In this document: piece after piece, positions 18,982 to 25,441 of the stretch
How positions within the stretch are numbered: the stretch's first letter is position 1
How the letters are laid out: each line of letters starts with the position of its first letter
NCBI GenBank assembly: GCA_050260775.1
Contig: JBLNCP010000056.1
Coordinates: 28,207-92,206 of the forward strand
Direction of reading: 5' to 3'
Length of the DNA: 64,000 bases
Source: CALABS01 sp050260775
GTDB lineage: Bacteria; Pseudomonadota; Alphaproteobacteria; Rhodospirillales; Magnetospirillaceae
Program-made: the position numbers and the translations under genes
The notes under the pieces: model-generated
The model's input: the letters and a program-made list of their open reading frames with translations, nothing else
The model's database searches: none
Told to the model about the DNA's origin: nothing

Positions 18982-19655
18982 TGGCCTCGAACTACAAGAC
19001 CATCGTCAAGGACGGGCTGTGGGACAACAACGGCGTGTTCGCCATGCTGCTGGGCATGTGCCCAACCATGGCGATGACCACGGGGGCCACCAACGCCCTG
19101 GGCATGGGCCTGGCCACCGCGGTGGTGATGGCGGCGTCCAGCCTGATGGTGGCGATGTTCCGCAACTACATCACCCAGGAAGTCCGCATCCCGGTCTACA
19201 TCCTGATCGTCGCGGCCAACACCACGCTGGTCGATCTCACGATGAACGCCTACATGCACGAGCTCTATAAGGTGCTTGGCCTGTTCATCCCGTTGATCGT
19301 GTCCAACTGCCTGCCGCTGGCCCGCCTCGAGGCCTTCGCCGCCAAGGAGCCGGTGCTGCCGTCCTTCCTCGACGGCCTGTTCATGGGCATCGGCTTCACC
19401 ATCGCGCTGACCGCCATCGGCGCCGTGCGCGAGATCGTCGGCGGCGGCACCGTGTTCGCCGATGCCTCGCTGCTGTTCGGCCCGGCCTTCCACTTCATGG
19501 AACTGCGCCTGCTGCCGTCGGACATGGGCGTCCTGGTCGCGATCCTGCCCCCCGGCGGCTTCCTGGCCACCGGCCTGCTGCTGGTCGGCAAGCGGCTGAT
19601 CGACCTCAAGGCCGGCAAGAGCATCCAGATGGCCGGCGCCCACTGCGTCGGCTGA
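18981..19655 (+). CDS. rnfE: RnfE, integral membrane subunit
   Basis: This 224-residue six-helix partner of RnfA in the inverted-topology pair shows L-W-D-N-N-G-V-F...L-G-M-C-P and the mirrored I-V-S-N-C-L-P Cys motif. The start ATG shares its A with the rnfG stop (TGATG). Confidence 0.95.
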   Translation: MASNYKTIVKDGLWDNNGVFAMLLGMCPTMAMTTGATNALGMGLATAVVMAASSLMVAMFRNYITQEVRIPVYILIVAANTTLVDLTMNAYMHELYKVLGLFIPLIVSNCLPLARLEAFAAKEPVLPSFLDGLFMGIGFTIALTAIGAVREIVGGGTVFADASLLFGPAFHFMELRLLPSDMGVLVAILPPGGFLATGLLLVGKRLIDLKAGKSIQMAGAHCVG

Positions 19656-19665
19656 GGAGACCACG

Positions 19666-19953
19666 ATGAAGATCGGTGTCGCATACGCCACCCCCCTGCA
19701 ACAGGTCTGGCACTCCGTCGAGGTTCCCGACGGGGCGACCGTCAAGGACGCCATCGAGAAGTCGGGCATCCTGAAGCAGTTCCCCGAGATCGATCTCGAG
19801 ACCCAGAAGGTGGGGATCTTCGGCAAGCTGGCCGCCCTCGACGCGCCGCTGGAGGATGGCGCCCGCGTCGAGATCTACCGCCCCATCACCGCCGACCCCA
19901 AGACGGTGCGCCGCCGCGCCCGTCCGGGCCAGGACGGGGCTGCCGACGGCTGA
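19666..19953 (+). CDS. rnfH: RnfH, ubiquitin-like small protein
   Basis: This 95-residue protein of the RnfH/UPF0125 family has a beta-grasp fold. It shows the usual V-A-Y-A-T-P...Q, a G-A-T-V-x-D-A-I-E-x-S segment and the R-V-E-I-Y-R-P-I-x-x-D-P-K end. The role in Rnf is unclear. It is the last rnf gene, preceded by GAGGAG. Confidence 0.93.
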   Translation: MKIGVAYATPLQQVWHSVEVPDGATVKDAIEKSGILKQFPEIDLETQKVGIFGKLAALDAPLEDGARVEIYRPITADPKTVRRRARPGQDGAADG

Positions 19954-19973
19954 GCCCCGGCTTGACGGGGCTC
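19952..19973 (+). terminator. Hairpin at the end of rnfH
   Basis: GAGCCCCG (19952-19959) and CGGGGCTC (19966-19973) form a perfect 8-bp stem with loop GCTTGA, starting inside the rnfH stop codon. No T-tract follows, so termination strength is uncertain. Confidence 0.4.
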
Positions 19974-19975
19974 AA
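19962..19975 (+). promoter_or_regulatory. FNR/NnrR-type operator upstream of the DUF2249 gene
   Basis: TTGA-CGGGGC-TCAA is a perfect TTGA-N6-TCAA dyad, the core of FNR/ANR/DNR/NnrR-family sites. Its centre is about 67 bp before the DUF2249 start codon, which would allow activation from about -41 of a start near 20010. It overlaps the rnfH hairpin, so part of the symmetry could come from the terminator. Confidence 0.5.
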
Positions 19976-20035
19976 GGCCCGAGACCCCCGGCCCATTGTT
20001 GGTTATGGGCTGCAGCTTTTCCTGAAAGGCAGTCC

Positions 20036-20314
20036 ATGACCGACACCGTTCTCGACGTCCGTACCATCCAGCCGCGCGACCGTCACCCCCGGATCTTCCA
20101 GACCTTCGACGCGTTGCCGGTGGGGACCTCGTTCATCCTCGCCAACGACCACGATCCCCGGCCGCTGTTCTACCAGTTCAAGGTGGAGCGCCCCGAGGAG
20201 TTCGACTGGACCTACCTCGAGGAAGGCCCCGAACAGTGGCGCGTGCGCATCACCCGGACCAAGGCCCCCGCGGCCAAGGACAAGGGTGCCAGCTGCTGCG
20301 GCAGCTGCGGCTGA
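20036..20314 (+). CDS. DUF2249 small protein with Cys-rich tail
   Basis: This 92-residue protein shows DUF2249 marks D-R-H-P-R-I-F, N-D-H-D-P-R-P-L-F-Y-Q and W-x-V-R-I-T-R, ending in C-C-G-S-C-G. DUF2249 genes often accompany denitrification genes; the biochemical role is not established. The C-terminal Cys cluster could bind metal or nitrosyl (inference). AAAGG lies before the ATG, and an FNR-type site lies upstream. Confidence 0.8.
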   Translation: MTDTVLDVRTIQPRDRHPRIFQTFDALPVGTSFILANDHDPRPLFYQFKVERPEEFDWTYLEEGPEQWRVRITRTKAPAAKDKGASCCGSCG

Positions 20315-20323
20315 CGCGGTGAC

Positions 20324-20359
20324 GCAAGCGGCGGCGGCCCCCGTGGCCGCGCCGCTTGC
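20324..20359 (+). terminator. Strong GC hairpin after the DUF2249 gene
   Basis: GCAAGCGGCG...CGCCGCTTGC pair over 10 bp and an inner CGGCC/GGCCG continues the stem with one bulged G. No T-run follows, which is common for terminators in high-GC genomes. Confidence 0.45.
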
Positions 20360-20390
20360 GCCCGGCGCCATTTCGTCCTAGCAAAGCGGC

Positions 20391-20852
20391 ATGCCCCGCC
20401 GCGCTCTCCTCCTACTCCTGCTCCCTCTCCTTGCCTCCGCCGCCTCGGCCGGGGAGGTGCAGGGCGAGCGTGAGCTGGTCATCCTCGACCGTCCGCCCTC
20501 GGCGGAGGAGATCAAGCTGGCTACCCGCCACGGCGCCCACCTGCTCGGCCGCGCCCGCGCCGCCAAAGAGACCGTCCAGCTGCGCGTCAACACCTATCGC
20601 GACGTGGTGATGATGAACCTGCTGGCGCCGTCGCTGTGCGACCCGGCCAAGGGGTGTCCGCTGCTCGTGATCCGGGACCTCTCCCGCAGGCCGGTCCTGG
20701 AGACCGTCGCCTACGCCAACGTGCTTGCCAGCGTACGGGGAGACACGATCACGCTTACGTTTCAATCGGGGCAGACCTGGACAGAGTGCACGTTTTCGCG
20801 AGGCGGTCGCGGCCGTTGCAAGCCGCCGACCCTGCAAAAACCCGCAGGTTAG
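20391..20852 (+). CDS. Secreted protein of unknown function
   Basis: A clear signal peptide (M-P-R-R then a Leu-rich core, ending A-S-A near residue 20) precedes about 130 residues with no family I recognise. Four Cys are seen (C-D-P-A-K-G-C and a C-terminal pair), probably disulfide-bonded in the periplasm. No good Shine-Dalgarno sequence is visible. Its role is unknown. Confidence 0.6.
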   Translation: MPRRALLLLLLPLLASAASAGEVQGERELVILDRPPSAEEIKLATRHGAHLLGRARAAKETVQLRVNTYRDVVMMNLLAPSLCDPAKGCPLLVIRDLSRRPVLETVAYANVLASVRGDTITLTFQSGQTWTECTFSRGGRGRCKPPTLQKPAG

Positions 20853-20916
20853 GCTATTGGCAAAGTGGAGTGACCACAGCATGATGGGGTGGTAATTCCC
20901 CCCCGGAGTTCACGAC

Positions 20917-21696
20917 ATGCTTAGGAAGGTGATCGGCCTGGCCGTGATGGCGATGGCGCTGTCGTCGGCGGGCGCAAGGGCCGCCGAAATCCTGCGCGCC
21001 GCCTACGAGGACGTGGAGAACGCGCCCTATTACATGGGCAATTCCGTCGAAATCGACGCCGAGCGCCCCGGCATCTCGGTGGAGATGATGCGCGAGGCCG
21101 CGAAGCGCGCCGGCATCGAGATCAAATTCGTCCGCATGCCCTGGGTCCGCTGCCTGAAGTCGCTGGAGCGCGGCGAGGTCGACGCGATCTTCAACTCCTC
21201 GTTCAAAGAGGATCGCCTTCCGCTCGGGGTGTACCCGATGGCGGCGGGAAAGCCGGATCACCACCGCCGCATCGACACCATCACCTACGCGCTCTATCGC
21301 GTGAAAGGCGGCAAGGTCACCTTCAACGGCAAGGCCATCACCGGCCTGGATGGCCCTGTGGGCGCTCCCGCCGGCTACTCCATCCTCACCGACCTCAAAG
21401 CGATGGGCGTGGCGACCGAGGAAGCCCCTGATACGGTGATCAACTTCAAGAAGCTGGCCTCGGGCCGCATTCCCGCAGTGGCCACGCACGAACGCATCGG
21501 CGACGGCCTCATCGCGTCGGGCGAGTTCCCCAACCTCGAGAAGGTGACGCCGGTCCTGGCCTCCAAGGACTACTTCGTCCAGGTCAGCCACCAGCTCTAT
21601 GGCCGGAAGCCCGAGTTGGTGGAGCGGCTGTGGTCGCACCTGGCCGAGGTCCGCGACACCCTGGGCCCGCAGCTCTACGCCAAGTACGCCAAGTAG
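20917..21696 (+). CDS. Orphan periplasmic solute-binding protein (family 3 type)
   Basis: This 259-residue protein has a signal peptide cleaved near A-R-A-A (about residue 22) and a bilobed amino-acid-type binding fold. It shows R-P-G-I-S-V-E-M-M-R-E-A, a W-x-R-C-L-x-x-L-E-R-G-E-V-D-A-I segment and G-A-P-A-G-Y-S. There is no permease or ATPase nearby, so it may sense rather than transport a ligand. GGAG lies 8 nt before the ATG. Confidence 0.7.
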   Translation: MLRKVIGLAVMAMALSSAGARAAEILRAAYEDVENAPYYMGNSVEIDAERPGISVEMMREAAKRAGIEIKFVRMPWVRCLKSLERGEVDAIFNSSFKEDRLPLGVYPMAAGKPDHHRRIDTITYALYRVKGGKVTFNGKAITGLDGPVGAPAGYSILTDLKAMGVATEEAPDTVINFKKLASGRIPAVATHERIGDGLIASGEFPNLEKVTPVLASKDYFVQVSHQLYGRKPELVERLWSHLAEVRDTLGPQLYAKYAK

Positions 21697-21721
21697 ACCC
21701 GCCGCCGGACCGCTCCCCCCC

Positions 21722-21815
21722 ACTCCCGTCATGGCCGGGCTCGACCCGGCCATCTACGGCGCGCTCCACCGAAATTCGGTTTTCGCGCGGCAAGGCGTGG
21801 ATCGCCGGGTAAGAC
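21722..21815. repeat. REP-like intergenic palindromic element
   Basis: ATGGCCGGG (21731-21739) and CCCGGCCAT (21745-21753) form a perfect 9-bp hairpin with loop CTCGA. It resembles the dispersed palindromic repeats of many alphaproteobacteria, with a related G-G-A-T-C-G-C-C-G-G-G half at 21799-21809. It lies between convergent genes and may end transcription from either side. I recognise the type from memory only. Confidence 0.45.
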
Positions 21816-21818
21816 GCC

Positions 21819-23513
21819 CTAGCCCTGCTTGAGTACGATCAGGGTCAGATCGTCGTAGAGGGGTTGCGCGCCGATGTGCCGGCGGACGTCGGCCACCACC
21901 GCGTCCTTGATGGCTTCGGCCGGTTCCTGCCAATGCGCCGACAAGGTCTCGCACAGGCGTTCCAGCCCATAGAGGTTGTGGGCGGAATCCGCAGCCTCGG
22001 TGATGCCGTCGGTGTAGAGCACCACCGTGTCCCCGGGATGCAGGAGGACAGAGACCTCGTCGACGAAGTCCTTCACTTCGTCGATCAGGCCGATGGGCAT
22101 TCCCAGGTGGACGGTGTCGATCAGTTCGACGTGACCGCCCTTGCGGACCACGATCAGCGATTCGTGCTGGCCGCTGATGCGCAGATGGCCGGCGATCCCC
22201 CGCTCCGCCACCAGCTCGGGCGCCTCGGGGCGATAATCGAGCAGCGCCAGCGTCAGGTTCTTGTCGCTGCCCATGCGCTGGACGTTCTGGTAGATGGTGC
22301 GGTTGAGCACGTCGAGCAGCCGCACGAAATCGCTCTCGTCGCTGGTCACCAGGGTGCGGACGGCGGACTGGGTCATCAGCATGACCACGCCGCTTTCCAG
22401 GCCGTGGCCGGTGACGTCGCCGATGCCGATCCTCACCCGCCCGCCGGCCTCCTGCAGGATGTCGTAGTAGTCGCCGCCCACTTCGTTGGCCGGCTCCATG
22501 AACGTCGCCACGTCGAGGCCGCGGATGGCCGACAGCTCGGCCGCCGTGGGCAGGATCATCTGCTGGATGCGGCGCGACACGTCGAGCTCAGCGCCGAGAC
22601 GAACATTCTCCGCCTTGAGGCGGTTGATCAGCGACTGGATCTCCTCGTTGGCCGCCTCCAGTTCCCGCGTGCGGTCGGCGACGCGCCGCTCCAGGTCGTG
22701 CGTCAGCTCCTTGAGGCCGGCCTCGGCGACGTCGCGTTGGTCCAACCCCTTCTGCGAGGCCTGCAGCAAGGCGTTGATCGAGCCCACCAGCAGCCCGAAC
22801 TCATCCTGGTCATGGCCCTTCGGCGGGGCGACCAGACGGGCGCCCGGGCGATTGGGATCGACCTGCGCGACGACCTGGGCCAGGCGCACCAGCGGCCGGG
22901 TGATCATCAGGTAGAAGACGCCGACAACCAGGCCGGTGATGGCGAGGGATCGGAATAGGCCCAACGCCGCATTGACCATGGCGCGCTCGAAGAAGCTGCG
23001 CGCCACCTCCTGGGGCGACAGGCGAAGATCAACGTGGCCGACCTCGGCCGGCGTTCCATCCGCCTTGGGCCGCACCAGCTTGTGGCGATAGACGGTGACG
23101 TCGGCGAACAGGTACTCGGCGATTGCACCCCAGCTGACCTGCTGGCGCCCCTCGCGGTCCCGCTCGCGGGTAGCCAGGATATCGCCGAAATTGTCCCGCA
23201 GGGTGGCGGCGTCGACGGCCTCGGTGCGGAACATGCCGTCCACCACCTGCGCGGCCAGGGCCGGGCTGAGCTGATAGGCCGCCTCCTGCGCCGACCCGTC
23301 GATCATCTCGAGGATCCGGTTGGCCTGCTCGCGCACCTCGCTGCGCATGCCGTGCCAGTCGAGGAAGAGTTCGATGAAACTGCCGACGACGCTGAGGGCG
23401 AGGACGACGACGACGGTGATGATGGCCTGCTTGGCCGTCAGGCCCCGCGACCGGACGTCCCCTGCTGGCGGCCCCATTTCCGGGCCGACCGTAATCCTGG
23501 ATTGAATGCTCAC
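21819..23513 (-). CDS. Membrane SpoIIE-type PP2C serine phosphatase with HAMP region
   Basis: Two membrane helices (about 28-50 and 190-215) flank a roughly 140-residue periplasmic region. A HAMP-like region, a long coiled coil (about 265-320) and a PP2C/SpoIIE phosphatase domain follow, with metal-binding E-V-G-G-D-Y-Y-D, G-D-V-T-G-H-G and Y-T-D-G-I-T-E-A. The start is GTG at 23513 with GGAGG 7 nt upstream. It probably dephosphorylates the STAS-like protein encoded at 24438-24782, completing a partner switch (inference from family and position). Confidence 0.85.
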   Translation of the reverse strand: MSIQSRITVGPEMGPPAGDVRSRGLTAKQAIITVVVVLALSVVGSFIELFLDWHGMRSEVREQANRILEMIDGSAQEAAYQLSPALAAQVVDGMFRTEAVDAATLRDNFGDILATRERDREGRQQVSWGAIAEYLFADVTVYRHKLVRPKADGTPAEVGHVDLRLSPQEVARSFFERAMVNAALGLFRSLAITGLVVGVFYLMITRPLVRLAQVVAQVDPNRPGARLVAPPKGHDQDEFGLLVGSINALLQASQKGLDQRDVAEAGLKELTHDLERRVADRTRELEAANEEIQSLINRLKAENVRLGAELDVSRRIQQMILPTAAELSAIRGLDVATFMEPANEVGGDYYDILQEAGGRVRIGIGDVTGHGLESGVVMLMTQSAVRTLVTSDESDFVRLLDVLNRTIYQNVQRMGSDKNLTLALLDYRPEAPELVAERGIAGHLRISGQHESLIVVRKGGHVELIDTVHLGMPIGLIDEVKDFVDEVSVLLHPGDTVVLYTDGITEAADSAHNLYGLERLCETLSAHWQEPAEAIKDAVVADVRRHIGAQPLYDDLTLIVLKQG

Positions 23514-23688
23514 CCCCCCGCCTCCGAACGGCTACCCCTGCCGGTGCATCCCCTCCGGCTCCGAATATAATCGCGTCAGGAGCGCTCCCCGCGCAAGCGG
23601 GCTTTACGCGGGGACGCCCCTCTTGCCGCCCAGAAAGCGAAATGAGAGGATGCCCGTCGCTTTGGGGATGATACGGGGAAAGCGAACG

Positions 23689-24429
23689 ATGCGCTCCATC
23701 GTTGCGGCATGCGCACTGGCGTCCATGCTTTCGATTGCATGTCCGGCCGCGGCCAAGGATTACGTGGTCGGGGTCGAGGAGTTGGACTATCTGCCGATCT
23801 ACGGTATCCGCGACGGCCGCTACAGCGGCGCCGCCCGCGAGATCCTTGACCGCTTCGCCGCCGACCGCGGCCACAGCTTCACCTACCGGCCGCTCCCGAT
23901 CAAACGCCTATTCTCGGAACTGGCGGGGGGAATGATCGACTTCAAATTCCCGGACAACCCCTACTGGAACCCCGACGCCAAGAAGGGCAAGCCGGTCGTC
24001 TACAGCCAGCCGGCCATCCGCTACGTCGACGGCGTCCTGGTGGTCCCGGACAACCGCGACAAGGGGCCGGACGCCATCGCCGTCCTCGGGACGGTGTCCG
24101 GCTTCACGCCCTTCGCCTGGCTGGATCGCATCGGCGCCGGCAAGACCAAGCTTGAGGAGAACTCGTCGCTGCCGCTCCTGCTCAAGCAGGCGGCGACCGG
24201 CCGCATCGACGGCGCCTATGCCAACGTCGCGGTGGCCAACCACCATCTGGCGGCGACGCCGGGCGCGTTGGTGTTCGCGCCCAACATGCCGCACACCAAG
24301 GATGGCTACATGCTGTCCACCACCCGCCATCCCGCAATCGTCGCGGAATTCGACCAATGGCTGGCGTCAAACCGGGCAGTGGTGGAGGAGATCAAGCGTC
24401 GCTACGACGCCGAGCAGGGGATCGACTGA
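23689..24429 (+). CDS. Orphan periplasmic solute-binding protein
   Basis: A signal peptide (M-R-S-I-V-A-A-C...P-A-A-A) is followed by a transporter-substrate-binding fold with L-D-Y-L-P-I-Y, A-R-E-I-L-D-R-F and L-K-Q-A-A-T-G-R-I-D-G-A-Y-A-N. The start at 23689 fits GGGGAAAG upstream; in-frame Mets upstream would spoil the signal. It is encoded inside the signalling cluster on the opposite strand and has no transporter partner. Length 246 residues. Confidence 0.65.
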   Translation: MRSIVAACALASMLSIACPAAAKDYVVGVEELDYLPIYGIRDGRYSGAAREILDRFAADRGHSFTYRPLPIKRLFSELAGGMIDFKFPDNPYWNPDAKKGKPVVYSQPAIRYVDGVLVVPDNRDKGPDAIAVLGTVSGFTPFAWLDRIGAGKTKLEENSSLPLLLKQAATGRIDGAYANVAVANHHLAATPGALVFAPNMPHTKDGYMLSTTRHPAIVAEFDQWLASNRAVVEEIKRRYDAEQGID

Positions 24430-24437
24430 GAGCGCCC

Positions 24438-24782
24438 TCAGGCGATCTCCATCCTGAGCGACGGCATCAGCTTGCACAGATTGACCAGGGACTTGCCCTG
24501 CCACGACACGTCCTTCGAACCGAGCACGGTCAGGTCGACGGTCTTGCGGTTGCGCACCTCGATGACGAACTTCGACAGCATGGCGATGCCGGAGCTGTTG
24601 AGGAAGGCGAGCTGGCGCAGGTCCAGCGTCATCGATCCTTCGGGAACCGCGTTGGAAAGGAACTGCGCGATCGGGGCGTATTCGTCGAGGCCGTTGAGGC
24701 GAAGGATGCCCTTGAGGGCTGCGGCGCGGTTGTCCGCATCCCAGTCGACCGAAAAGGTTTCGCCAGTGATGACCGTTTCCAT
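24438..24782 (-). CDS. STAS-like (slr1659-type) partner-switch protein
   Basis: This 114-residue protein has the antagonist-type segment L-R-Q-L-A-F-L-N-S-S-G-I-A-M-L, where the second Ser matches the phosphoacceptor of anti-sigma-factor antagonists. It lies 15 bp after the GHKL gene in the same orientation, the usual gene pair. Its role is to be phosphorylated by the kinase-like partner and reset by the SpoIIE phosphatase (inference). Confidence 0.7.
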   Translation of the reverse strand: METVITGETFSVDWDADNRAAALKGILRLNGLDEYAPIAQFLSNAVPEGSMTLDLRQLAFLNSSGIAMLSKFVIEVRNRKTVDLTVLGSKDVSWQGKSLVNLCKLMPSLRMEIA

Positions 24783-24797
24783 CCTATCCCCTTACCC

Positions 24798-25364
24798 CTA
24801 GATATCGATCCGCACCTGGGTGGTCACGCGCACGCCACCGTTCCCGAGGTCATCGAACTTCCAGCCCAGACGGGCGCCGTAATCATTGATCATGGTGAGC
24901 AGGCCCAGGCCCGAGGCGCCGGTCTCGGCCGAACGCTCCAGTTGCCGGACATACATCTCCATCGGGTCGCTGTCCAACAGCTCGGCCACGAACGCGCGAA
25001 AGACCTTGCCGCGCTCCAGGCCCATGGCGTTGCTTTCGTAGAAGACGATGGAATCGGCGCCGAGAACCAGCTTCATGCAGATCGGCTGCGAGAAGGCGTC
25101 CTCGCTATACTTCATGCCGTTTTCCAGAAGCTCGTTCGCTATGTACTTGATCGCGCCGCGAACCTCTTCGAGCCGGGCCACCGCCTGGGGGTCGCTCTCG
25201 TCCCTCGGAAGAAAGGTGCTGACGTAATCGGCCAGGAAGTCGGCCGACAGGCCGTTGTTGCGCCAACGCTGCTTCAGCGGGATCGACGTAGGCGAAAAAG
25301 TGAGTTCCAGGCCCTCGAGAACGTCACCCCCGGTCTCGACGAATTCCCCCACGACGTCCGACAT
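24798..25364 (-). CDS. GHKL ATP-binding protein (slr1658-type, RsbW-like)
   Basis: This 188-residue protein has a GHKL N-box (A-N-E-L-L-E-N-G-M-K-Y) and a G-rich box (T-G-A-S-G-L-G-L-L), as in serine-protein kinases of partner-switching systems. The start has GGGGGAGG 4 nt upstream. It is placed between the STAS-like protein and the hybrid kinase. No sigma factor gene is in the window, so the final target is unknown. Confidence 0.7.
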   Translation of the reverse strand: MSDVVGEFVETGGDVLEGLELTFSPTSIPLKQRWRNNGLSADFLADYVSTFLPRDESDPQAVARLEEVRGAIKYIANELLENGMKYSEDAFSQPICMKLVLGADSIVFYESNAMGLERGKVFRAFVAELLDSDPMEMYVRQLERSAETGASGLGLLTMINDYGARLGWKFDDLGNGGVRVTTQVRIDI

Positions 25365-25441
25365 CGTTCCTCCCCCGTTCGCGCACCGAATGGTGCCACC
25401 GTCTTCCCGCCCCGGCAAGGCGCGGATTATTCGTTGATCAC

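Noticed and set aside
23506..23688. Longer N-terminus for the solute-binding protein at 23689
   Set aside because: The extra 61 residues would bury the signal peptide, overlap the divergent phosphatase start and lack protein-like composition.
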